NCBI GenBank assembly: GCA_940337035.1
Contig: CALNHX010000283.1
Location: 310,001-374,000 of the forward strand
Source: Agriotes lineatus
Taxonomy: Eukaryota; Arthropoda; Insecta; Coleoptera; Elateridae
Direction: 5' to 3'
DNA length: 64,000 nt
Below are positions 11,986 to 22,545 of this stretch, piece after piece. Both the position numbers and the translations under genes were made by a program. How positions within the stretch are numbered: the first letter of the stretch is position 1; each line of letters opens with the position of its first letter. The notes beneath the pieces are model-generated. The model was given only the letters and a program-made list of their open reading frames with translations, was not told the origin of the DNA and made no database searches.

Positions 11986-12837
11986 GCAATTATTATTCCT
12001 TGTCGCCAATCTTCAATCATTTTTTCTTCTACCCATATCTTGTTTACAAGTATGTAAAACACTTCCACTGACAAATCTAAATATGCTTCTATAAGTTCTG
12101 CGTTAATTTCATCTAGTCCTGCCCTCTTGTCACTTATTAATTTAGCTATTGCTAACCTTATCTCCTCTTTTGAAAAAACATACTCATTAATATATTAATT
12201 ATTTCTTGTCCGGTTTCTGAACTTAGTAATTCCTCCTGCATTTCTGATGTTTCCTTGTAAATTTCACTTTCTTATAATTTAACCCTGGTATTTTAAGTTT
12301 GTTCCTAGTTTAAATGACTGCATATTTTTTCCTTTCAATGTTTTTGATATCTTATATAGTACTTTCATATCTTGTCTTTTTGCTGCATTTTCTGTTTTTC
12401 CGCTAGTTATTCAATATATACTCTCTTACCTTTTCTAGCACTTTTCTTCACTTCCTCATTGTTCTATTATATTTCATTTGTTACACCCATCTAGGCTCTT
12501 AGTTTACTGTTTTGATTAATCTAAATTTCACCTTTCTTCTTTCTCCTATTTTGTTCTTTGTGTTCTCTGTTTTCCGCAGTTTATCCACTCTACATCTATA
12601 ATCCAATATGACCAATCTTCCAAATTTTGAATTTCAGATTCTAGTATCTTCCGACTTTCTTGTAAAATTATAGAATCTTTTAACTTTAGAATATTATATT
12701 TATCTCGTTCATTACCTTGGATATAAATAATTGGCTTTTAAACTGATTCGTATTGTAGCTCGAACTAGTTCATGGTCTGATCCTGCATCCGCACCTCTCA
12801 TTGCTCTAACGCCGTGGAGAGAATTCCACCATTTTTT

Positions 12838-13402
12838 AATAGCTATTTATGCAACAAGTGCTAAAAGTTAACGTTTATGCACGAGACATGAAAATTATGA
12901 AACGAAGCCGAAGGCTAAGTTTTATAACATGTTTCGTGCATAAACGACTTTTAGCACGCGTTGCGTACAATATTTTATCTACGACCTTAATTTTACTGTT
13001 ATTAATCCATAAATATCGATTTAACAAGGGTTTGCATCTACAACACTTCTAATTTATGTCATAATAAACAGTAGGCCATGCCGCGCGGGCGAATGTTTGC
13101 GAATGACAGTATTCTAGGTCAGTTACGAAAGGTAATTGTTAATACTCCACATCTGACTGTATTCATTACATAACGCTTTAATTATTTCAAAAACACTTTA
13201 CCTGTAACGCAAGAAGCAACTAGAATAACTTTACAACTTCACTTCCAGTTCGAAATTGTAGTTTTATAACCTCACTTCACTTTCAGCACATGGCCTAAAA
13301 GTAAACAGCTGATTTCTTTAACCACGGTAAACTATAAAACGTCACTTTTAATGAAACAAGCTAGCGCTAAAGAGCTTACTTTTAGTGGTGGTCGTAGATA
13401 AT
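12838..13402 (+). mobile_element. Palindrome-headed unit E, copy 1 (first of a tandem trio)
   Basis: Begins AATAGCTATTTATGCAACAAG, then a stem of about 55-bp arms (12850-12903 pairs with 12908-12963) with GAAGCCGAAGGC at the loop, then GTTGCGTACAATA-TTTTATCTACG (12958-12981). A 400-bp body without ORF follows, ending GGTCGTAGATAATAG, the inverse of the TATCTACGACC at the body start. The same unit recurs at 48426-48990 in the same orientation with point differences, so it is a real mobile repeat. Confidence 0.8.
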
Positions 13403-13620
13403 AGTATATTATGATACGAGTTTTATAAGAAGCATTTTGTGGCACGCACGGATTTAGGTTACGACGAGCGAAGCGAGTACAGTATTTTATCTACTTTGCC
13501 ACTTTTTTAAGCAAAAAAATGAAAATTTTTAGTATTTTTATTATAGCATCGCTTTGTGTCTATTACGATACGCAAACGCGTATCGTAATAGCCTCAGTAC
13601 GAACGCAAAGTAGATAATAG
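13394..13620 (+). mobile_element. Palindrome-headed unit 2 of the tandem trio
   Basis: Starts within the end of unit E with GATAATAGTATATTATGATAC, passes GACGAGCGAAGCGAG, and reaches GTACAGTATTTTATCTACTTTGCC at 13477-13500. The short body holds a perfect inner hairpin (CTATTACGATACGC, loop AAAC, GCGTATCGTAATAG; about 13559-13590) and ends GCAAAGTAGATAATAG at 13605-13620, the inverse of the body start. The head stem is weak in this unit. Confidence 0.6.
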
Positions 13621-14054
13621 TATATTATGTTATTAGGAGCAAAAGTTATATTTTATGTGGCGAGGCTGGACGGGTTATCTGGCGAGCTTGCTAGCCACAT
13701 AAAGATACTTTTGCTCCGAATAACATATAGTATTTTTTCTTCAAACGTTTTTATAACAAATTATTTACAACTTTGTGAACAAAATTCGAAGAAAATTACT
13801 TGATCTCGTCAGCGGCAGATAATATTATCTGCCGCTGACAGCGGCAGATAAAGTTGTCAGCGGCAGATAATAACTTTATCTGCCGCTGACGAGTGGCAGA
13901 TAAAGTCGTCAGCGGCAGATAATAACTTTATCTGCCGCTCGTCAGCGGCAGATAATATTATCTGCCGCTTGGCAATAAAGTGACAGTTTAGCATCATCAA
14001 TCCAGCAGTATAATCCCATATTTTACTGCCGTTTGAAGAAAAAAATAATTATAT
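13607..14054 (+). mobile_element. Palindrome-headed unit 3 of the tandem trio
   Basis: Begins AGATAATAGTATATTATG, overlapping the end of unit 2. The stem arms TTATTAGGAGCAAAAG and CTTTTGCTCCGAATAAC (about 13629-13725) pair. The right flank ATATAGTATTTTTTCTTC is followed by the body, which begins TTCTTCAAACG and ends with its inverse CGTTTGAAGAA at 14030-14040, then AAAAATAATTATAT. The body contains the AGCGGCAGATAA palindrome cluster. Confidence 0.65.
13811..13969. repeat. Cluster of AGCGGCAGATAA palindromes
   Basis: The 12-mer AGCGGCAGATAA and its complement TTATCTGCCGCT alternate about nine times in 160 bp, joined by ATAT, AAC or GTC/CGT spacers, with one variant (GAGTGGCAGATAA). Each neighbouring pair makes a near-perfect hairpin, and several alternative foldings are possible. 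No spacer of constant size exists, so it is not a CRISPR array. Confidence 0.9.
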
Positions 14055-14059
14055 GTTCT

Positions 14060-15060
14060 ATATGACTTCTAACTCCGCCTCCGGGAGCAGTCCATGACGT
14101 TTTGTGTATATTTTTATGACTGAATAGCGTTCTTACAATTAAAGATTATTTATAGAACCCTTTCGCTAGGGAAAAAATGTTGACTACTGTGCTGTCAAAA
14201 CGGGAGAGTTTTGATTTTGCGGTCGCACATTTCCCATAGGGAATGTATGCAACAGGGAAATGGATTCATCCGCTTTCTGCCGTTAATGGCAGAAGTAATA
14301 CCCTGCTTATTTACATTTCCTAGTCTTTATTTACAATTTATCAATATCTTTAAAAACCAATCACCTAGGTGCAACAAACAACTCCTCGGTTCAATTCCGC
14401 GAATAGGCTAAACTTTTTCAGCAATCCACTGGTTCGGTACTGTGCCGGATAACCATTCGTCATTGGGATACAATTAACCTCGCTTTCCTTTGAATACTGG
14501 TCTATGAGGTAAAGTAACAAGACTATACACAACACATAGACACACACGTGACTTGGAAATAGCACAAAGGGTCCACCTTGAGGCCTAAGTGCTCGTGCAC
14601 TTAATTTACTTTGATTTACCAAATCATGGAGGTGCCAAACAATAATCCTTGGTACAATAGTAAGCTTAATTTATGTTATTTAAGGCCTCAGGAAGCAGTG
14701 CAAGAAAACCGTACATTTCGTTGGGGTCTATGTAGGTCCATTTTTCCTTGTGGGTCTAATTTGGGGTTTGGTTATTGTCGTCGTTCATATCGTAGTACAA
14801 ATTTGTGCAGGAGAAAAAAATTCGAAACAATCTAAAAGTAAAAGATTATCGCCCATTTTCGAATCCACAAAACCTAGATCCACTTTCTAAAAACAACGAA
14901 TTGTGGGCTAAAAATTAATAGCTTTTTTTAAATTAAATCTACTGCCCAAATTATTCCCAGAATTATTTTGTTCGTCGCCTTCAGAGGCGGTTCAAAATTC
15001 TCATCTTCCAGTCCACTTTCCCATAAATGTTTCTCTAACTCCTCTACCTGCTACGTCGTA
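14060..15060. other. No gene recognised
   Basis: Short ORFs on both strands (for example 14365-14622 minus, 14611-14835 plus) show no recognisable motif. Composition is ordinary AT-rich. I see no terminal repeats and cannot assign the stretch. Confidence 0.4.
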
Positions 15061-15472
15061 TCTTCATGTCTGAAGAATCGTGACACTATGGCTATGTACA
15101 TTTGTGGATTATATTTTTCCATTGTTGTCGATCTTCCGCATCGCCAAGACTCGGTTGTAATGGATGTCCGGTGATCTCCTTTATTTGGTTTAACCACCGT
15201 GCTGGTTATCTACCTCTTGATCTTCTGCCCTCAACATTCCCTTGCACGATTAGTTTTTCTAAGTTATTATTATCCCGTCGGGTGATATAGCCGAAATACT
15301 GAAGAATTCGTCTTCTACAGATGGTGGACAGACGGTCATTGATATTAAACTCTTTGAGAATTGACGCTTTTGTTCTACGGGCTGTTCATGGGATGCATAG
15401 CATTCTCCGCCAACACCACATCTCGAACGCATCTATTCGGCACCTGTCGGAAGCTTTTAAGATCTACGAGCT

Positions 15473-17240
15473 AGGGATGTTCGATACACCGAAAAGTACC
15501 GGTACCATCGTATCGTATCGTATCGACTTAAAAGTACCGGTTCGGAGCAGTATCGTATACAAAAGTACCGGTACATGAAATACCGGTACACAATCGATCC
15601 GGGATATTTTCTAAATTTATTTATGCCACACTTCGAGTCCTAGTATAGCAAATAGAAGTTTAGCAATAATAGTGGCGTAACAATCAAGAAATCAACAATT
15701 GAAAAATCAGTATTAGAAATACATTTATTAAATAGTGTACATATAAACGCTCAAAAACTTTAAAACTAACATAAATATAATAACTGAAACATTAAAAGTA
15801 TACAGGGTGAGTTTATTTGAATGTTTAGCGTGGGGATCGCGAAAAGTATTGGAGATAGAGAGACGGTTAAATGGGGAAAGAATTGCAGTTTTACGAGCTC
15901 AATTTAATGAGCTTTTTGTTTTTGGAAAAAATGCAAGGCTAACTAGATATTTCGCAAAAATGATTTTTTTTCGAATTTCGTTCGGTGCCTATAGCTCTGT
16001 TATTATTGACTTTAGAAAAAATGTGTAAAGGAAAAAGTTGTAGACACTTATGAGCTTAATAACACAGTCCAACCAATTTTTTTATTTAAGCTATAATTTT
16101 TGAGTTATGACACAAACGTGTGTTTTTTCTAATGGAAACCATAGTCGACCATGACTTCATAAAAAAGGCAATTTTTCAACGATTCTAACGATATACCATT
16201 TGATATAGTTATTTTTATAAATAAATAAATTATGGCCATTTTTATCTTTTCGTTTTCGAACTGTTCTTAAATTTGTAGTTCCGTCTGAACTTTTTGTAAC
16301 TTCACACTTACACAGTCTGCATTTTCCTCGAGAATCTGTCTTAATAAATACTTTCCAAACGTTACTGGTTGAAGGTGGCATATTTGTTTTAAAAAAACAC
16401 AATATAAACCACAATTTCACTGAATAATAAAAGAAAACTGATAATAAAAACAGAACTGTTAATTAATTTACTGAACACCCACGGCGACCGCGATGGAGTG
16501 ACGAGTGACACAATTGTGGCAATTGCCGTATAGGCACAATTTTTTATAATCTCCGGTATAAAATTTTTCTCGCGGATTTACCGAATTTCGCTGCGATATC
16601 CTAGTGAGAAGTTGCTGTTGCTGTTATAAATAGTTAAACTGAATAATGAAGTTCTCTTTGGATATTTAATCATCACCATAAAATTTGTTGAGATACATGA
16701 GAGCTCCAGTTCACCAGAATTAGTCATTATTTTACAATTCATTAATTACAATTTTGCTGTACCAGTCGAAATCCGAAGCGTAATACGTACACAGATTAAA
16801 CAGAAACATTTCGGCTCAGCAAAATCATTTTGTTTTGATTTTTGTTCTTGCGTTTGTAGAAGCTGAAAATGAGTTATTGAAAGTTCGACCATTTAAGACT
16901 TCAAGAACTGTTAGTTCAATAAAAGTAATATTTGCACATGGCTTAGGTTTTTACCCTTGAAGAAAAGGGCATATTTTGGACCTTTTCCCTTTGGTTTTTT
17001 CAAAATTTATAGTTTTAAAACTTTTTATATTAAAAATAAAAATTTTTATTATTTAGCCAAAAGATGAATTATTTCTAGACAGGCGGCAAAAATCCAGGAT
17101 CGGTCCTGCCGATCCGATACTCACCAAAAATAAATCGTATTGGATTGGATCGCTGACTGAAATACCGGTACAAAATGTCGAGTATCGGAAGACAAAGTAC
17201 CGGTACTTCAAAATATCGGATCGTACCGCGCATCCCTATC
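15473..17240 (-). mobile_element. hAT transposon remnant
   Basis: The ends are inverted: TAGGGATGTTCGATAC at the left and the complement of TAGGGATGCGCGGTACGATC at the right. Both ends are rich in GTACCGGTAC sub-repeats (15496-15590 and 17165-17225). Flanks CTACGAGC and CTACGACT are an imperfect 8-bp duplication, the hAT length. A BED zinc finger is the only recognisable coding piece. The transposase core (RNase-H fold and dimerisation region) is missing, so it cannot move by itself. Confidence 0.75.
16157..16387 (-). pseudogene. BED zinc-finger piece of hAT transposase
   Basis: Starting at a methionine at 16385, the minus strand reads PPSTSNVWKVFIKT, then RGKCRLCKCEVTKSSDGTTN and LRT. This has the BED order: an aromatic W/F start, C-x2-C, and a following segment where the histidine pair should be. 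Here the H-x(3-5)-H part reads VRKRKDKNGHN, so one ligand is lost or frame-displaced. In hAT transposases this finger binds the terminal sub-repeats, which are abundant at both ends of the element. No downstream transposase core follows; the rest of the element is AT-rich and has many stops. Confidence 0.65.
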
Positions 17241-17307
17241 TACGACTCAGATGCGTACGAAAATATGGAAAAGACTAAGGCTCTGACCAGACCAGATTTC
17301 TCTAACT

Positions 17308-17524
17308 AGGGATGCATCGAATATTTCTGCACCATCATAAAAATTACAATCCCATAATTTCAAAAACTCCCCAAAAGCAAAGATAAAACGTGACTAAATA
17401 CTCCAATAGTGCCATAGAAACAGCACATTTTTAAATCCGCGCCACCTGCTTTAATATCAACCTACGTAAGCCAGACTTTTTTTGTGATCTAAACAGAATA
17501 TTTCGGCTCCTGTAGCGAAAGGGT
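17308..17524. repeat. Possible short hAT-like MITE
   Basis: Starts TAGGGATGCATCGAATATTTC and ends near CAGAATATTTCGGCTCCTG, giving a weak inverted match around GAATATT. It lies exactly between two LINE pieces (endonuclease above, 3' box below). The right end is poorly defined. Confidence 0.3.
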
Positions 17525-17529
17525 TAACC

Positions 17530-18884
17530 TCAATTCATTATCATTTGCTTCTCCAATTCCATGCTTGCTCATGACTTGTTTCTTTCCTTGATTGTTATTT
17601 ACCACTTTTGCATTCTAATCCCCCATTAGTCTATAGATACCTCGTTTTAGCCATTTCCGTAGTTTCTGTAATGTGACTTGCATTTCTTCATAGAAGTCTT
17701 TCTTTACTTTCCTGGGTATTTGTTGGTGCATACACAGTAATTATGACATTATTTCCAAATCTAGCTTTGAATAATCTTTTCAGATACTCCATCCCATTCT
17801 ATTAATGATTTTGTCGTTTCTTTGTTTAACATTAATGCCACTTCTCGTTCACTCTCCCCCGTCTGTGACCCGAGTAAATAATGATGTTTCTATTTTTTCA
17901 GTCCTATTTATCCTTCGCCTTTCCATTTAGTTTCACTTAAACCTAGTATGCTAATTTGTTATCTATTGATTTTCTCCGCTATCTGATATGCCTTGTTAAT
18001 ACGAGTATATAACATTGTTCTAGTATTCCATCGCCCTAAGTACTTTATACCCCTTGTGTATCAAGGTTTCTTGTTTGTTCATATTTTGCAAAATGTTCTC
18101 CATTCTTTTCTGCCTTCTTTATATTCTTTTGCATGGTTCCATGTTTTGTCGTTCCTTTTTAGTATATTTTCAATCGTCTGGTTTCGAATTTCCTTCGGCC
18201 TTCCTCTCTTTCTCTTTCCTTCTGCTCTTGCTTCCCACACTTTCTTGGTTTGTTTTCCTTTGTCCATCCGGCATTTGTGTCTGAACCATCTAAGCTACCC
18301 TTCTTCTATTTTCTTTTGTATTGGTTTTACTTTTAGTCCTCTTATTTCTGACCCTATCCAGTCTTGTTACTCCCATAACTCTCCTCAAGTATTTCATTTC
18401 TTAGACTTGGATATTTGCATTGTTTGATTATTTATCAACCACAATTCCCTTCCGTATATTAGTATTAAGGTATATATTGCTCTGAATACCATTGTGTGTG
18501 TTTTCGCAGATATCTTTTTTATTTATAAATGATATTTTTAAGCCCGTAAACATGTTGAATACCGCTTTTATTCTTTTATCAATATCTATTTCTACATTTC
18601 CTTTGCCGTCTATTGTAGTACTAAGTATTTAGATTTTTCTACATGCGCCAGTTTTTCTCTGTTCACATATGTTTACTGTTTTCTTCTGGTCACTTATCAC
18701 TAGCACTTTGATTTTCTCCGTATTTATTTTTAGTCCTCTCTTTTCTAATGCTATCTTCCATCTACTCATATTTTCATTAATATCTCTTTCTGTTTTGGCA
18801 AAAACTGCAATATCATCTGCAAAGGCACATTCAGTTATTTCTACTCTCTTCATATTCCAGTCTCCTATCGTTATTCTGTTTGCC
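17530..18884 (-). mobile_element. Two LINE pieces head to tail
   Basis: Minus strand, 18880-18629: ITECAFADDIAVFAKTERD and LKINTEKIKVLVIS, an RT palm with FADD. Then 18290-18060: GKRKRGRPKEIRNQTIENIL and WNHAKEYKEGRKEWR, the carboxy-terminal box. Within about 20 codons, 18040-17880 reads RWNTRTMLY, a start-of-endonuclease motif, and SILGLSETKWKGEG. So the 3' end of one LINE copy is followed almost directly by the 5' endonuclease of another, both on the same strand. The upper piece is cut at 18884 by the BEL/Pao fragment. Confidence 0.7.
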
Positions 18885-21800
18885 GGCATCGAGCACGGCA
18901 TTCAGAGATTTTGGGAAATCGAGGGGGCTTACGGTTCATCAGGCCGACTCTCTGCTGATGACAAATTTTGCGAAGACCATTTTCAATCGACTACGAAACG
19001 GGCGTCGTCGGAGCCGCGTAGGTTCATCGTGAGCATACCTTTCAGGAAAGATGCTCCATCGCTGGGAGACTCGCGCGGTATAGCGTTAAAGCGTTTCTAT
19101 TTATTAGAAAACAAATTGTCAAAAAATCCCGAGTTGAAAACCGCGTATTCCGCATTTCTCAAAGAATACGAGTCGCTTGGTCACTTGAGCAAGGTGGACG
19201 ACGAAGCGAGTCTTCCTCATCCTCGGTTTTATTTGCCACATTTGCCAGTCATAAAGGAGGACAGTTCAACGACCAAGCATCGCGTTGTTTTTGACGGCAG
19301 TTGTGCGTCCTCCTCCGGAGTATCGCTTAACGACCTTCAACATAAGGGCCCAGTGGTCCAGCAGTCGTTGTTTGCAATTCTTTGTCGCTTTAGGCAATTC
19401 AAGTACGTGCTGAAAGCAGATTGCGCCAAAATGTATAGGCAAATCTTCGTGGACCCCTCGCAGACGCAATACCAATTAATTTTATGGCGTGACGACAAAA
19501 CCTCAGCGGTAAAATGCTTCAAATTATTAACGGTCACCTACGGTACTAAATCAGCCTCGTACCTAGCAACTAGGTGCTTGATACAAATCGCCCAGGAAAT
19601 CGAAGCATCGCTTCCAGAGGCCTCATTAAGAATTAGCCGGGATTTTTATGTAGATGACCTACTGACTGGTTTTGAAAATAGGGCGGAAGCCATAAAAACG
19701 CAATTCGAAATTAGTAGCGCTTTGTCGGGGTACGGGTTTGAATTGCGAAAGTGGGCATCCAACGACAGTGAAGTAGCTAGCGCCATTGGTGTGGATCGCG
19801 GCAGCGTAGAGCCCATTTCTTTGACGGAAGACGCCACGGAGAAAACTCTCGGCATTTTTTGGGATACTCGGCGGGACGTGCTAAGTTACAGAGTGAACCC
19901 TAGCTGTTGCAAATCAGTTACCAAGCGGGCTATACTCTCTAGTATGGCTCAAGTATTCGATCCCTTGGGACTACTTGGTCCAAGCGTTCTAACTTTGAAA
20001 CTTCTCGTGCAACGGCTTTGGCAGTTGAAGTTGTCATGGGACGAAACGGTGCCCATGGAGATGCGCTCCAGATACGACGAACTCCATTCTTCATTACGCG
20101 CTTTGGGCTCATTGGCAATTCCGAAACGGGTAATTTGCGATGACATAAATTCGATAGATCTCCACGGATTTGCGGACGCGATTTCTGTAGCCTATGGGTG
20201 CGCCGTGTATATACGTTGCGTTGACGCGCGCGGTAATGTCACCACCAATTTGCTTTGTGCTAAGTCAAGGGTCGCTCCATTAAAAACAATATCCTTGCCT
20301 CGTCTGGAGCTTTGCGCAGCCTTACTGTTGGCTCGTTTGATTAAAACTATACTCGATTCCTCCGCATTTAAATTTGACCGCGTGTACTATTGGTCGGACT
20401 CCACCATAACTCTGCACTGGATAAATAAGGATGCGAGTAATTGGAAGACGTTCGTCGCGAACCGGGTGTCCGAGATTCACGAACTAAGCAATAGGGAAGA
20501 ATGGTTTCACGTGCGTACAAATTGCAACCCGTCCGATATAATTAGCAGGGGAATGTTACCCCAGGAGTTACTCAACTCGCGCTTGTGGTGGCACGGGCCA
20601 GAGTTTTTGTCACAGGCGGACTTAAAACCCCAGCCCGTTAAAATTGAGTCGGGTGAGCTAGCAGCCCAAGAGTCGCGCCCAGTAGTGGCCACTCTTCACC
20701 ATCGCGTCCCAGAATTTGAACTTTTCAGACGCTATTCCAGTTTCGCAAAATTACAGCGCGTAGTCGCGTACTGCCTGCGTCTCGCGAGAAACAGAAACAT
20801 CGAAACGCGCTGGTCAGGACCTCCAGCCATTGACGAATTGGAGGACGCGACTCGCCGTCTGATCAAAATTGCCCAGGCGGAAGTCTTTTCCGGAGAAATA
20901 GCAGTTTTGTCTCAGAAAGCGCCATTGCCGAAAAATAGTGCGCTGCTTTCTCTAAACCCATTTCTGGACGATCAGGGCCTACTGCGCGTGGGCGGCCGTC
21001 TAGAAAATTCCAATCTAAGCTTTGATCAGAAACATCCCCTTTTGTTACCAGCTAGTCACCCTTTGTCGTTGCTAATCGTGAAGCAAGAGCATTTGCGGCT
21101 CTTGCGTTGTGGACACTCGGTGTTACTGGCCTCATTGCGGGATAAGTTTTGGATCGTGAGAGCCAAAGACCTGATACGTAAAGTAATACACAATTGCGTG
21201 ATATGCTTCCGGGCCAAGCCTAAGATGAATGAACACTTGATGGGATCACTACCCGAAGCTCGTGTTACACCCTCTCCTCCTTTCAGCAATTGCGGGATAG
21301 ATTACGCGGGTCCCGTGTTCATAAAAAACAAATCCGGGCGAGGCGCGAAAGAAGTAAAGGCTTACGTAGCCCTATTTGTGTGTTTGACCACGAAGGCTAT
21401 TCATCTTGAACTCGTGGAAGACCTCACGACGGAGGCTTTCATCGCATCGTTGAGGAGATTCATCTCCAGACGCGGTTTACCCTCCAACATATTTTCTGAC
21501 AATGCTACCTGTTTCACCGGTGCCAGAAATCAGCTATCGGAATTAAAAAATATCCTGTCAGGCTCTAGTGAGCAATGCATAAAGGAGGAATTGTCGAAAC
21601 GTAGCATTAAGTGGAATTTTATTCCGGCACGCTCTCCGCACTTTGGCGGCATCTGGGAAGCGGGGGTAAAGTCATTAAAATATTATTTAAGGCGAATATC
21701 TTGCAATGCAAAGTTAACTTTCGTTGAGTATTACACCATGCTGACTCAAGTGGAGGCGATACTAAATTCCCGCCCACTCTGTGTTCTCCCTACCGACGCC

Positions 21801-22155
21801 TCATTCCCCGAAGTCCTTACTCCTGCCCACTTCTTGATCGGTCGGAAGCTGACTTCGTTTCCGGAAGCCCAACTCCAGGACATACCGGAAAATCGTCTCA
21901 GCCGCTATGGGCTGGTCCAGCGGCTGTCCCAGCAGTTTTGGGATCGTTGGTCCCGGGACTACCTCCACCTCCTGCAGCGCCGGCCTAAGTGGAAGCTACC
22001 GTTGGCCACTGGCAATCATCTCGGCCACATATCCAGGAGCGGATGGTGTTGTGCGTGTGGTGCAGGTGCGCGATTCCCGAGGGAATCTCCTGAAACGCTC
22101 GGTGCGTAAAGTGTACATCCTACCCAAAGACGATCATTGCGATCAAGGGCAATAA
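18885..22155 (+). pseudogene. BEL/Pao Pol: RT, RNase H, integrase
   Basis: One open frame runs from LINE sequence (its first 70 or so codons, from 18669, are not BEL) to 22109. The BEL part begins about 18890 and shows KHRVVFDGSCASSSGVSLND, YVLKADCAKMYRQI and the catalytic FYVDDLL (RT); LHGFADAISVAYGCAVY and YWSDSTITLHWI (RNase H); a zinc-binding region with CGHSVLLASLRDKFW and NCVICFRAKP; an integrase core with GIDYAGPV, FSDNATCF and HFGGIWEAGVKSLK (D, D, E); then the BEL-specific tail WDRWSRDYLHLLQRRPKWK. Near 21990-22010 about 20-30 codons seem to be missing, and the frame changes to the one ending KRSVRKVYILP at 22155. Long and nearly intact, but without gag and protease. Confidence 0.9.
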
Positions 22156-22379
22156 ACATTGACTTTGCTCTTAGTTGGTAGTTTTCGCTGATTGAACATT
22201 TTGCTAGGTTTAGTTGTTTCTTTGCTTGTATTCATGCTAGTTGTAGGTTATCTGTAAGGCTCTTGGATTATCATATGTCATTAGTTCTTGTTATGCATTT
22301 GATTATTTGGTAGTGTCAGATTTCAGTTTAATTTTGGTATTTAATCACGTCGTGCCATATTCGGCACTTCGGGGGCGGC

Positions 22380-22545
22380 ATGTTTGATTCACACAGATGC
22401 GTGCATCAAAGCCTTTTTGATTATAATTAATCATGTAATTCAAGTCATAACTGTTCTATCTCATTCAAAGGTCGTGGTAAAGTCAAATTTGCATCTTGCC
22501 GTATTTGTTTGCCTCTGTTAATATTGGAAGCCTCTTTTCAAGTTA
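22380..22545 (+). repeat. Putative BEL/Pao 3' LTR (or its start)
   Basis: TGTTTGATTCACACAG follows a G-rich tract at the point where BEL/Pao LTRs usually start. The end is set only by where LINE sequence resumes, near 22546. No second LTR is available for comparison. Confidence 0.4.

Larger units (their letters stand above)
9540..12832 (-). mobile_element. LINE fragment: endonuclease end plus RT, split by an insert
   Basis: From 12832 down the minus strand shows GADAGSDHELVRATIRI (the SDH block of an AP endonuclease), then around 12200-11990 the RT start with VFYILVNKIWVEEKMIEDWR. After a 1.27-kb foreign block the RT resumes at about 10710 with RILKENQAGFRANRSC, goes through LEDLEFAYDICLITT (catalytic region, FAYD for FADD), and ends with RKRNNNIAKQVINY at about 9850-9660, the usual C-terminal box of this LINE type. 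Frameshifts are frequent. The 5' side is cut off at 12836 by the tandem palindrome units. Confidence 0.75.
15060..17305 (-). mobile_element. LINE 3' fragment, split by a hAT insertion
   Basis: On the minus strand 17300-17241 reads VRALVFSIFSYASES, the segment after the RT palm. Removal of 15473-17240 joins it to KASDRCRIDAFEMWCWRRML and later ICRRRILQYFGYITRR and NLEKLIVQGNVEGRRSRGR, then WLNQIKEITG and RQQWKNIIHKC, ending at about 15060. This is the classic C-terminal box of a large group of insect LINEs. The exact join across the hAT element identifies both the split and the hAT borders. Some stops and frame changes are present. Confidence 0.75.
18885..22545 (+). mobile_element. 5'-truncated BEL/Pao LTR retrotransposon
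   Basis: A pol-only remnant inserted in LINE sequence: RT, RNase H, integrase, tail, then a GC-rich tract (CTTCGGGGGCGGCA, 22366-22379) and what looks like a 3' LTR from TGTTTGATTC at 22380 to roughly 22545. Gag, protease and 5' LTR are absent, so the copy is truncated or recombined at its left border. Its coding part is distinctly more GC-rich than the neighbours. Confidence 0.85.

Noticed and set aside
13811..13969. CRISPR-like array
   Set aside because: Repeats alternate in orientation and have no unique spacers of constant length; the genome is eukaryotic.
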